Numbered from the stretch's first letter, positions 1 to 6,530 are shown. The stretch: DNA of 6,530 nt from JANOYJ01 sp031373225 (GCA_031373225.1 JANMMM010000144.1:1-6530); one strand, 5' to 3'. Notes: a model not told the origin generated them from the sequence alone. Made by a program: numbers and translations.

Positions 1-49
1 GCCGCGTCAGGCGGCCGTCATAAAGGCTCGCAAAAATTCGTCACAGTGA

Positions 50-137
50 GTCAAATGGTGTGATTTGACGAGAACCGGAGCGGAATGGACTTCAGGTCCA
101 TGAGCACCGGAAGCGCAGACAAATTGCACCAGTTGGC
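50..137. repeat. 88-bp imperfect palindrome downstream of the giant gene
   Basis: Bases 50-67 pair with 120-137: 14 Watson-Crick pairs, three G-T positions and one mismatch (55/132) over 18 positions with no gap. Inside are CCGG 75-78 against CCGG 107-110, and ATGGAC 85-90 against GTCCAT 96-101 closing a TTCAG loop. The size and layout resemble the dispersed palindromic elements common between genes of rhizobia and relatives, though I cannot name a family. All three G-T positions are wobble pairs only if the + strand is transcribed. A shorter alternative hairpin, GTCAAAT/ATTTGAC at 50-56/63-69, overlaps the left arm. Confidence 0.6.
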
Positions 138-154
138 CGCGGAAGCGGATTTTT
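137..154 (+). terminator. Weak candidate terminator on the + strand
   Basis: CCGC 137-140 pairs with GCGG 145-148 around a GGAA loop, followed by A and five T (150-154). The stem is only four pairs, short for an intrinsic terminator, but it is all G-C, the loop is a stable GNRA type, and it directly follows the 88-bp palindrome. It would end a + strand transcript coming from the left edge, convergent with the giant gene; the T-run includes part of that gene's stop codon. Confidence 0.3.
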
Positions 155-3100
155 ACCGCAGTTTGCCGCTTGCGTGCGCCAGCATTGTGTACACCTTGCC
201 CGTATCGGACGTGAGGTACGTCTGCGTCATGATCTGGTCGCGGTCGTTGCGGGCGACGTCTTGCAGCAGGCGTTCGAAATCATCGACATAGCGGTCGACA
301 GCCTGTCGGAACTCGCCGTCGGTCTGGTACTTGCGGCGGATTTCGTCGAATGTCTGCTGGCCTTTGATCGTGTAGAGGCGGCGGGTGAAGACGTTGCGCT
401 CACCACGGCGGTAGCGGTCCCACAGCTCGACCGAGGCATTGTGGTCAATGGCGCGGGCGATATCCACTGAGAGTGAATTGAGCGATTCAACCACATGCAG
501 CGGCGGGCGGGCCTCGACCGGCTTCGGCGCTTCTTCTTCCGTCGAGGCGCGGCGCAATAGGTCCGACACCCAGCCGGTCTGCTTGGCGGCGACAGGTTCG
601 CGCGCCGGGGCAGGCTGCGGAGCGGGGCGCGGCTGCGTCACTGCGCCGGCGTCGATTGTGCCGCGCAGCGCCGGGGCAGGAGCTTGGCTCGGCTGTGGCG
701 CGATAGGGCGCATGGTCGGCGGCACGGGCAGCGAGACGGGGCGCTGCTCTGAGGCGGCGGGCGCGGCGTCATACATGCGGCCGGTTTTGGCGACGATGTC
801 AGACAATTCCTTCAGCGCGTTGATCTGCTCGGACACGGCGCGGCGCATCTTGGAGGTGGATTCGCGGGTTTCCTCCGGCAGTTCGAGCACGCCGCGCTTC
901 AGCTCATTGCGCGTCGCCTCAAGCTCGGTGCGAATCGAGCCGGCGGTGCGGCGCATTTCTTCGGTGGCTTCCGCAAAGCGCCCGGCGGCCTGATCGACGA
1001 CTTCCGAGACGGTGGCGCGGATTTTCTCGGAGGAGTCAACCGAGCGCGTTTCCACACGCTCGAAGGCGGAGGTGACCAGCGTCTCAAACGAGCGCAGCGT
1101 TGTTTCGATCTCTTCCGACTTCTTCACCAGCCCGATGGCGAGGTTTTCCAGCGAGGCCTGGCGGTCTTCCAAAGTGGTGGAGAGGCTCGCCTGCGCCGCG
1201 TTCAACAGGTCCGAAGCCGAGGCGAGCACGCGGCCATGCTCGTCGAAGCGGCTGGCGATGGAGGCGACTTCCTTGAGCGTCTGCGAGGAAATGTCGGTGA
1301 GGCGGTGGACATTGGTTTCAAGAATGCGGTTTGCCGTGGCGATGCCGCCAGTGGCCTTTTCGGCGTGCTCGGACAGATTGGCCGAGTTTGCCGCCAGCGA
1401 CGCGGAGGATTCGGCAATGCGCTGGTCAACGCTGCTAAGGTTGCGCGTCGCCAGCTCGATCAGCTCGCTCAAATTCATGTTGGAGGCGGACAGGCGCCCG
1501 ATCAGATCGGTGACGCCGGTGTCGAGCTCGGTGCGGGCGCTTTCCATCGCCGCGAGCGTCTCGGACGTGCGGCTCGCCAACGCTTGCACCAGCGCGGAAT
1601 TTTCCCGGCGCAGGCGTTCGCTGGCGGCTTTGGTCGCCTCTTCCAGCTGCGCGGCGGCGGTGATGCCGCTCTCGGCCATCCGGTCAACGATCGGCAGCGC
1701 CGTCTCTTCCATGAAGCGTGACAGTTCGCGGGTGCGGTCATCCAGCATGGTCGAGAGCGAGGCGGTGCGCTGGTCGAACGTCAGCGCTGCGGAGTCCACC
1801 TGTTCGGCAATGCGCTCATTCAGTGACGACAAGCTGCCCACAGAGGAAGCAACGCTTGACGCCAGGCGCCGTTCGGCGTCGCTGGCGCGGTCGTGAATCA
1901 TGCCCGTGAGCGAGGCGGTGCGCTGCTCGAATGCCAGCGCGGCGGAATCGGCCTGCTCTGAAATGCGCTCATTCAGGGTGGCCAGGCTTCCGACGGAAGA
2001 AGCGACGCTCGACGCTAGGCGGCGCTCGACATCGCCGGCGCGTTCGTCAATCATGCCGGTGAGCGATGCCGTGCGCTGCTCAAATGCCTGTGCGGCGTTG
2101 TCCGCCTGTTCGGAAATGCGCTCGTTCAGCGTCGACAGGCTGCCGACAGAGGAGGCGACCGAGGCTGTGAGGCGGCGCTCGACATCGCTGGCGCGCGCGT
2201 CCAGCTCTGCGGAGACTTGGTGAACCCGGGCCATGATGCGCTGATCGGCTTCGTCGAGCGCGCTGATGACGCCTTCCGAATGTCCGGCAAACGACTGCGC
2301 GGCGTCGGCGGCGCGGTTGCCCAGCCGCTCGTCCACCTGGCCAAGCGCCGACAGAATCCCTTCGGCATGGTCCTGCAAAGTGCGGGCGGACTGCGCGGTG
2401 CGCATCATGATTTTTTCGTCCTGTGCATCGAAAGCGCCGGACAGCGCCTGGGCGCGGGCGCCGAGTTTTTCTTCGGTGTCGGCGAGGCGGGAATCTATTC
2501 TGGCGACGAAGTCGGCGCTCTGCTGCTCGATAATGCCGCTGGCGCGGGCAGCCTCCGCAGACAGATCATCGGCCGCCTCGCGCACCTTGTCGCGCAGCGT
2601 GAGCGCGACGGTGCCCGCGCTCTGCTCCAGCGCCTTGCGGACAGCCTCGACACCCATTTCAAGCGCACGGCGCATGGTTGACGTGCGCTCTTCAATGGCG
2701 CCGGTCTGATCGCCAAACGCCACTTCAATCTTTTCGATCTCGGAACGCAGCACATTTTCCATGTCGATGCGCGAGGCGGAAATCCGGTCGAGGTCGTCAG
2801 TGATGGCGGAGGTGAACGAGCGCCGCGCTTCGTCGAGCGTTCCGAACAGCGAGACGCGGCGGCTTTCGATGACCTGATCAAGATTGTCCGTGAAACCAGC
2901 AAAGTTCTCGGACATTCCATCCTTGGCGCGGATGATAATGTCTTCCGTGCGGGCGAGATTGGCTTCGATGCTGTTGCGCGCCGATTCAAGGCTGGCGGTG
3001 AATGAGGACTCCTTGTCATCAAGAAGCTGGCCGAGACCGCCATTGAAGGCCGCAAAGCCGCTCTGCAGGTCTTCGGATGTGCGGGTCAGGAGGTTCTCTG

Positions 3101-5459
3101 TGCGCGACAGATCGATTTCAAGGCTGGTCTTGGCTTCGGCAAAGGTCTTGTCGAATGAGTCCTGGCGGGCTTCGAGAATGTTGCTGACTGTGCCAGCGAA
3201 CATCTCGACCTTGTCGCCAAGCGCGGTTCCTGCGTCATCAAACAGCGCCTCGGTGCGCGACAGATCAGCGATCAGCCGACCCTGGGCGCTGTCGAGCGAA
3301 CGCTCCAGCGACGAGCGCTTGGCTTCGATGACCGATCCCAAATCATCAGAGAAACCACCGATCGTCTCGCGCAGATCAGTGCTTGCGCCGCGCAGAATTT
3401 CCTCCGCGCGCGCCATGTCGGACTCCAGTCCGGCCCTCGCGCCATTAAGCGACGTCTCAAACACCGAGCGCCGGGTTTCATATACCGAGTCAAATGTCGA
3501 GGTGAACGCATTGAGATTGCTGCTGATTCCAGCGCTGGTGCCGGAAAGCAGCTCTTCAACGCGGGCGAGATCTGTCTGTATCGTGTCACGCGCATTGTTG
3601 ACAGAGACTTCAAACGTTGCACGCCGCGCGTCGAGCATCGAGCCGAGGTCGCTGGAGAAGGCGCCGAGACCGGATTTCAGCGCGCTTTGCGTGTTGGAAA
3701 GCAGCTGCTGCGTCGATTCATGGCCGTCGCTGACCGTTCTGGTAATGTCGGTTATGCGCTCTTCCAGCACTTTGCGCAGTTCTTCGGTCTGCTCGATCAG
3801 GCTGCCCTGAATGCCGACACGGGTTTCTGCCAGAAGCGCCAGGCTCTTTTCCTGACCGTCGGCGAAGGTGCGGGAAATGTCCTTCGAACGCTCGAGCAGC
3901 GTCTCGTTGATCATGCGGGCGCGCGTGTCGAGCGCCGCGTTCAGCCGCTCCGTGCCATTGTCCAGCGCCTGGGCGCGGGTTTCAAACTCGGAGATCAGCG
4001 CCTTGCCGCGGGTGACGACGGCGTTTTCCAGCGTCGAGATGCGGCTGTTGATTTCACCGGTCAGGTTTTCAGTGGACGAGTTGACCAGCGCCAGGACTTC
4101 ATTGGCGCCGCCGTGCAGCACGTCGTTCAGATTTGTCGTCACAGTGTTCAGCTGGCTAACGATCAAGTCGGACCGCTCGGCGATCCGGTCGGAGAATGTC
4201 TGGGTGGCGCCGTTGAACAGGCCGACTATGGCCTGCTCGCGGCTGTCGAATGTGCCGGCGAGCGCGCGGGTCAGGAACTCGGCCTGGTCGTTCAGCTTGG
4301 CGATCCGCCCGTCAACCAGCGTCGCGAAGGCCTCGCCGGAGGTGGACATGCGCGCGGCGATGTCGTCCGACCGGGTGTCGATGGCGCCGTGGATCGCGCC
4401 GCCGCTCTGGTTGATGCGCTCGACCAGCGTTTCGCCCGACTGGTTGATCGCCATGGTCAGCTGGGTCGATGTGTTCATCACATTATTGTGGATGAGGTCG
4501 CTTGCGGCGGACAGCTCGTCGCGCAGCAGCTCATGCGCGCTGGAGATCGAGGCGCGGACGCGGTCTGCATGGGAGATGATCGAATCGCGCTCATGGCCGA
4601 GCTCTTCGACCAGCGAGCGGATGCGCACTTCATTGTCGGTGTAGGCGCGCTCGATCTCAGTGACCTCGCTGTGCACCAAGGTTTCGAGCTCGGCGGCGCG
4701 GGCAAGCGTGCGTTCGATGCCCTCGCTCATGGCGGCGACTTCTCGGCGCACGGCCTGGCCGACCGTCATGACACGCTCCTGGCCGACGGTTTCGGGCTCG
4801 ACCAGACGGAAGGCGGCCTCGGCCATGGTCTGGGCGGCGATGCGCAGCTCCTGCGACCGGCGGACCATAATGGCGAAGGCCCAGAACAGGACGACCGGGA
4901 AAACCAGCCCGGCAATGACGGTCGCGCCGGCCGGGGTGCCGATGAAGCGCTGGAGGAGGGGCAGGTTTGTGATGGCCGCGCCATAGAAGGAGTAGGCAAG
5001 CGCGGCGCCGCCGGCAAGCCAGCCGAGGCTGAGCAGGCCCGTCAGCCAGAAAATGGTGCGCGGCAAGCGGCGGTTAAGATTGCGCAGCGAGCGGGCATGG
5101 TCGCGCAGGCTGTCATCGTTGGCGGGCTTGGGAACTGGGGTTCCGGCGAGCGGCTCGCGGATGGCAGGGCGCTGGACCGGCCTTTGTGCGGCGGCAATGT
5201 CAGCTGCCGGCGACGCGGCATCAGGTTTTGAATTGGATGCGGATGACTTTTTGCCTGGCCCGGCGTTTGCCGCTTCCGGCATTGCCGCATCCTTGTGCTC
5301 GGCCTGCAGCTCTCTGGTCGCTTTGGAAATCTGGGTTTCCAAATCCTCTATCGACAGGTCGAGGTTGATGTCGGCCTCGGACAAATTGTCCGCAAGCGCC
5401 TTTTCGAGGGCATCACCGACGTCGGCATCGATCTTTTCTGGTGTCGTTTTACGCGCCAT
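153..5459 (-). CDS. Giant membrane-anchored coiled-coil protein, Growth Pole Ring (GPR)/RgsE-like
   Basis: Encodes about 1768 residues from ATG 5459 to TAA 155-153. Seen in the sequence: an acidic, Ala/Pro-rich cytoplasmic N-terminus (1-134); two hydrophobic helices at about 135-160 and 178-199, with Arg-rich flanks on the cytoplasmic side (RNLNRRLPR before, MVRRSQELR after), implying a short periplasmic hairpin; about 1370 residues rich in Ala, Glu, Ser, Leu and Arg with almost no proline, typical of coiled coil; six tandem 51-residue repeats (581-886) and three closer ones (1094-1246); a Pro-rich linker (about 1565-1652) containing GWVSDLLRRAS; and a compact C-terminal domain (1653-1768) with ELWDRYRRGERNVFTRR and TYLTSDTGKVYTMLAHASG. 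From memory, this layout and C-terminus match the rhizobial GPR/RgsE family (about 2100 residues in Agrobacterium), which forms a ring at the growing pole and is needed for polar growth. A polar-growth or envelope scaffold role here is inference. Start choice is weak: an in-frame ATG at 5471 (MASVMARK) is about as good, a TTG at 5573 has no ribosome site, and none has a strong Shine-Dalgarno. It is intact, with no frameshift. Confidence 0.85.
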   Translation of the reverse strand: MARKTTPEKIDADVGDALEKALADNLSEADINLDLSIEDLETQISKATRELQAEHKDAAMPEAANAGPGKKSSASNSKPDAASPAADIAAAQRPVQRPAIREPLAGTPVPKPANDDSLRDHARSLRNLNRRLPRTIFWLTGLLSLGWLAGGAALAYSFYGAAITNLPLLQRFIGTPAGATVIAGLVFPVVLFWAFAIMVRRSQELRIAAQTMAEAAFRLVEPETVGQERVMTVGQAVRREVAAMSEGIERTLARAAELETLVHSEVTEIERAYTDNEVRIRSLVEELGHERDSIISHADRVRASISSAHELLRDELSAASDLIHNNVMNTSTQLTMAINQSGETLVERINQSGGAIHGAIDTRSDDIAARMSTSGEAFATLVDGRIAKLNDQAEFLTRALAGTFDSREQAIVGLFNGATQTFSDRIAERSDLIVSQLNTVTTNLNDVLHGGANEVLALVNSSTENLTGEINSRISTLENAVVTRGKALISEFETRAQALDNGTERLNAALDTRARMINETLLERSKDISRTFADGQEKSLALLAETRVGIQGSLIEQTEELRKVLEERITDITRTVSDGHESTQQLLSNTQSALKSGLGAFSSDLGSMLDARRATFEVSVNNARDTIQTDLARVEELLSGTSAGISSNLNAFTSTFDSVYETRRSVFETSLNGARAGLESDMARAEEILRGASTDLRETIGGFSDDLGSVIEAKRSSLERSLDSAQGRLIADLSRTEALFDDAGTALGDKVEMFAGTVSNILEARQDSFDKTFAEAKTSLEIDLSRTENLLTRTSEDLQSGFAAFNGGLGQLLDDKESSFTASLESARNSIEANLARTEDIIIRAKDGMSENFAGFTDNLDQVIESRRVSLFGTLDEARRSFTSAITDDLDRISASRIDMENVLRSEIEKIEVAFGDQTGAIEERTSTMRRALEMGVEAVRKALEQSAGTVALTLRDKVREAADDLSAEAARASGIIEQQSADFVARIDSRLADTEEKLGARAQALSGAFDAQDEKIMMRTAQSARTLQDHAEGILSALGQVDERLGNRAADAAQSFAGHSEGVISALDEADQRIMARVHQVSAELDARASDVERRLTASVASSVGSLSTLNERISEQADNAAQAFEQRTASLTGMIDERAGDVERRLASSVASSVGSLATLNERISEQADSAALAFEQRTASLTGMIHDRASDAERRLASSVASSVGSLSSLNERIAEQVDSAALTFDQRTASLSTMLDDRTRELSRFMEETALPIVDRMAESGITAAAQLEEATKAASERLRRENSALVQALASRTSETLAAMESARTELDTGVTDLIGRLSASNMNLSELIELATRNLSSVDQRIAESSASLAANSANLSEHAEKATGGIATANRILETNVHRLTDISSQTLKEVASIASRFDEHGRVLASASDLLNAAQASLSTTLEDRQASLENLAIGLVKKSEEIETTLRSFETLVTSAFERVETRSVDSSEKIRATVSEVVDQAAGRFAEATEEMRRTAGSIRTELEATRNELKRGVLELPEETRESTSKMRRAVSEQINALKELSDIVAKTGRMYDAAPAASEQRPVSLPVPPTMRPIAPQPSQAPAPALRGTIDAGAVTQPRPAPQPAPAREPVAAKQTGWVSDLLRRASTEEEAPKPVEARPPLHVVESLNSLSVDIARAIDHNASVELWDRYRRGERNVFTRRLYTIKGQQTFDEIRRKYQTDGEFRQAVDRYVDDFERLLQDVARNDRDQIMTQTYLTSDTGKVYTMLAHASGKLR
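1722..2180 (-). repeat. Three tandem, more similar copies of a second 51-codon repeat
   Basis: Protein residues 1094-1246 of the giant gene; copies at 2180-2028, 2027-1875 and 1874-1722. Each begins ERRL, continues with SVASSVGSL and LNERI(S/A)EQ, and later has (E/D)QRTASL. By direct comparison copies 1 and 2 agree at 42 of 51 residues and copies 2 and 3 at 37 of 51, with no gaps. The DNA is visibly similar too, so this is a younger duplication than the six-copy array upstream, yet it has the same period. The third copy drifts most at its end, where the repeat runs out. Confidence 0.85.
2802..3719 (-). repeat. Six tandem copies of a 51-codon (153-bp) coiled-coil repeat
   Basis: Lies inside the giant gene, protein residues 581-886. 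Copies in protein order are 3719-3567, 3566-3414, 3413-3261, 3260-3108, 3107-2955 and 2954-2802. They align without gaps. Shared positions include (A/S)R(T/A/V)E near the start, a Phe or Met at position 21 (usually AF or GF), a hydrophobic patch around 25-29, Arg/Lys around 32-33, a Ser/Thr-Phe or Ser-Leu pair near 35-36, and a terminal (D/N)L. The copies are strongly diverged in sequence but exact in length, so the period itself seems to be under selection. Fifty-one residues equals four hendecads plus one heptad (14 helical turns), which would suit a nearly straight coiled coil; that reading is inference. Confidence 0.8.
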
Positions 5460-5607
5460 AACAGAAGCCATTCTTACCAATAAGAAAGGCTGTCTCCGCA
5501 GGCCGCACACCCGAAAAACACCTTTCATCCCATTGTGCATGGTAAATGCACGGGCGGGGAATGCAAACAGCAAAGTTGGGGAATGCTTAAAAGTTTAAAT
5601 AGAAGGT

Positions 5608-5636
5608 TAATTTTTGTGTGGGAAAACGCTTGTCAA
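5608..5636 (-). promoter_or_regulatory. Candidate promoter of the giant coiled-coil gene
   Basis: Read on the minus strand, 5636-5631 is a perfect TTGACA -35 box. Seventeen bases downstream is AAATTA (5613-5608), a poor match to TATAAT in an A/T-rich patch. Start of transcription would be near 5601, giving a leader of about 140 bases to ATG 5459. Three TTAA tetramers lie at 5587-5590, 5595-5598 and 5607-5610, overlapping or just after the -10. TTAA pairs are the core of CtrA sites in alphaproteobacteria, but the spacing here is 8 or 4 rather than the usual 7, so I do not call a CtrA site. The weak -10 could mean an activator is needed. Confidence 0.4.
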
Positions 5637-5662
5637 ATGGATGCCCGGAGATGGGCGCCGCC

Positions 5663-5888
5663 AGTTGCCGCTCAGCATACCGGGCGCGCAGTCTGCCGGT
5701 GATGTTCCGCTTCGGCCTCATGACCTGTTTCTGCGGCAACCGGGTCGGCAGACGCCGTGCGCCTTGGGGTTGCGCCAGGCCTGCCTATTCCCCGTGGGAA
5801 CTTAGCCGTCCCGATCAACCGCGCGCCCTTCTCAGCCGGGGTCAGGATGAGGGTTAACAATTCTTTCGCGGCGATGCTGACGGAAACT
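5663..5888. ncRNA. Candidate structured RNA, long rod-like hairpin (6S-like shape); strand uncertain
   Basis: The stretch has no convincing protein gene but contains nested complementary arms in order: 5663-5666/5885-5888, 5668-5670/5881-5883, 5672-5678/5874-5880 (TCAGCAT/ATGCTGA), 5707-5710/5868-5871, 5716-5721/5847-5852 (CCTCAT/ATGAGG), 5724-5727/5843-5846, 5733-5736/5819-5822, 5741-5749/5805-5813 (8 of 9 pairs) and an apical 5766-5769/5790-5793. Between the 5724 and 5733 arms sits an asymmetric bubble (5 bases against 20), and a side hairpin ACCGG/CCGGT lies at 5679-5700. A long rod with a central bubble is the known shape of 6S RNA, which binds RNA polymerase, and GATGTTCCGC near 5701 loosely resembles the 5' part of enterobacterial 6S. 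Against this: it is longer than usual 6S, no clear promoter or terminator is seen on either strand, and the usual zapA/ygfA neighbours are absent. The arms were found by eye in GC-rich DNA. Confidence 0.3.
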
Positions 5889-6062
5889 TCGTCCTGCCGT
5901 CTGATATCGCTGTGGCCCGGTGGTTTCCGCTTCAGGCGCCGGGCATATTGTGGCGCGATCTTCGCGGACCGGCAGCGCATGGTCTCGTATGGAGCGGCGA
6001 CGCCATGCCCGACACTCTATCTTTCCCGACCGCCGGTGAGCGCGACGACGCCCAATGCGGGC
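5889..6062. other. Unassigned intergenic stretch
   Basis: No protein gene, RNA gene or promoter convinces me here. It contains inverted repeats GCCCGG/CCGGGC (5915-5920/5939-5944) and GCATGG/CCATGC (5977-5982/6003-6008), with loops of 18 and 20 bases. Neither is followed by a T-run on either strand. Open frames crossing it on both strands lack ribosome sites and have arginine-rich, low-complexity translations typical of GC-rich noncoding DNA. Confidence 0.5.
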
Positions 6063-6410
6063 CTATTTCTTGGCTTTCGTTCTGATGAACGCGCAAAGCT
6101 TTCGGTTGACGCTCTCTTCATTCAGAAGCGCGGCAGCTTCGGCATTGCCTGACCATGTTGCCTTGGCAACCTTTGCAATTTCTGCTTGGTCAAAAGTTAT
6201 TGTGAGGCCCGCGCCGCCGGGCTTGCCCGGCGCTTTGGCTGATTTGAATTCAAATGTGCCAGTTATTGGGCAGCTCTTTCCAGTAATTTTAACTGTGCCT
6301 GTAAAAGTGCCAGCGACAATCCCCAAATCTCCATTGACCACTATCGTGCATCCGCCGGGAGTTGTGAGCGTGTAGTCTTTGAGAACCTTATACGGTGCGG
6401 GCTGCGGCAT
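6063..6410 (-). CDS. Small hypothetical protein, 115 residues, unrecognised family
   Basis: Begins at ATG 6410 (MPQPAPYKVLKDYTL) and ends at TAG 6065-6063. The start is chosen because AGGAGG sits five bases upstream; an in-frame ATG at 6446 with GGGAG in front is possible and would add 12 residues. I do not recognise the protein. Visible features: no signal peptide or membrane helix, so probably cytoplasmic; a Gly/Thr/Val-rich middle (about 20-56) with alternating pattern such as GTFTGTVKITGK suggesting beta strands; a Gly/Pro/Lys loop (59-68); then a helical C-terminal part (about 74-115) ending in a basic KAKK tail. Cysteines occur at 21, 47 and 106. Base composition is about 52% GC over 6121-6360, clearly below the giant gene, which may reflect recent acquisition. 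A 4-bp hairpin (6050-6053/6059-6062) follows the stop but has no T-run, so no terminator is called. Confidence 0.7.
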   Translation of the reverse strand: MPQPAPYKVLKDYTLTTPGGCTIVVNGDLGIVAGTFTGTVKITGKSCPITGTFEFKSAKAPGKPGGAGLTITFDQAEIAKVAKATWSGNAEAAALLNEESVNRKLCAFIRTKAKK

Positions 6411-6415
6411 CTGCT

Positions 6416-6421
6416 CCTCCT
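6416..6421 (-). promoter_or_regulatory. Strong ribosome binding site of the 115-residue protein gene
   Basis: On the minus strand this reads AGGAGG, a full match to the Shine-Dalgarno consensus, followed by five bases and ATG 6410. It decides the start in favour of 6410 over the upstream ATG 6446, and it suggests efficient translation, in contrast to the weak site before the giant gene. Confidence 0.75.
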
Positions 6422-6530
6422 GATCCAATATCCCCCAGGCAGCCATCTAGCTCCCGCCAATGTCTTCACAGACTGGAGAATTTGGCCGGCAAACCTGAGT
6501 AGTTACTCGTTTATTGCCGCTGCAAATTGG

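Noticed and set aside
1012..1896. A 294-codon + strand open frame rich in Ser, Arg and Ala
   Set aside because: Its composition and repeats mirror the opposite strand's coiled-coil codons. It is a shadow of the giant gene.
3687..5231. A 514-codon open frame on the + strand opposite the giant gene
   Set aside because: It is antisense to a clearly real coding sequence and is rich in Gly, Ala, Arg and Val as expected from the complement of a GC-rich gene. It shows no recognisable domain.
5460..5573. N-terminal extension of the giant protein to TTG 5573, or to internal ATG codons at 5540 and 5528
   Set aside because: No ribosome site precedes these starts, and the extra residues are Cys/Arg/Phe-rich and unlike the acidic region that follows MARKTTPEK.
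5587..5610. A bona fide CtrA box
   Set aside because: TTAA spacings are 8 and 4 rather than 7, so I report only a TTAA cluster.
5853..5890. Possible tmRNA tag sequence (NNSFAAMLTE in one frame)
   Set aside because: It lacks the typical tag ending in AVAA or LAA plus stop, and no tRNA-like acceptor domain is nearby.
5672..5980. A 102-codon minus-strand open frame in the intergenic gap
   Set aside because: There is no ribosome site before ATG 5980, the translation is Arg-rich low complexity, and it overlaps the structured RNA candidate. A real gene is not excluded but not supported.
5985..6040. Possible tRNA on the minus strand (sequence resembling a tRNA 3' end)
   Set aside because: There is no GTTCGA-type T-loop, no anticodon arm and no matching acceptor stem.
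5757..6152. A 131-codon + strand open frame crossing into the small gene
   Set aside because: It overlaps the 3' end of the better supported minus-strand gene, lacks a ribosome site and has no recognisable sequence.

Overview
The window looks like the chromosome of an alphaproteobacterium, probably in or near Hyphomicrobiales (Rhizobiales). The evidence is moderately high GC (about 60-67% on lines I counted in the main gene) and one dominant gene of a rhizobial type: a giant membrane-anchored coiled-coil protein. Its overall plan and C-terminal domain match, from memory, the Growth Pole Ring (GPR, Agrobacterium) / RgsE (Sinorhizobium) family involved in polar growth. No database search was possible, so the lineage and family are recognised by eye.

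Layout from left to right. Positions 1-49 hold nothing I can name. Positions 50-137 form a long imperfect palindrome, followed by a short GC hairpin and T-run reading on the + strand. That T-run touches the stop codon of the giant gene. Positions 153-5459 are the giant gene on the minus strand: cytoplasmic N-terminal region, two membrane helices, about 1370 residues of coiled coil with two tandem arrays of a 51-residue repeat, a proline-rich linker and a compact conserved C-terminal domain. Its probable promoter lies near 5608-5636.

Positions 5640-6062 contain no convincing protein gene, but bases 5663-5888 can fold into a long rod-like hairpin with an internal bubble, a shape reminiscent of 6S RNA. 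Positions 6063-6410 hold a small minus-strand gene for an unrecognised 115-residue protein, with a near-perfect ribosome binding site and lower GC (about 52%) than its neighbour. Positions 6411-6530 hold only its upstream region.

Both genes read leftward but are about 600 bp apart, with a promoter-like sequence between them, so they are probably separate transcription units. Nothing links the small protein to the giant one functionally. No CRISPR array, tRNA, rRNA, insertion sequence or integrase was seen. The points most worth following up are the repeat architecture of the giant protein, the rod-like intergenic RNA candidate, the 88-bp palindrome and the orphan small gene.
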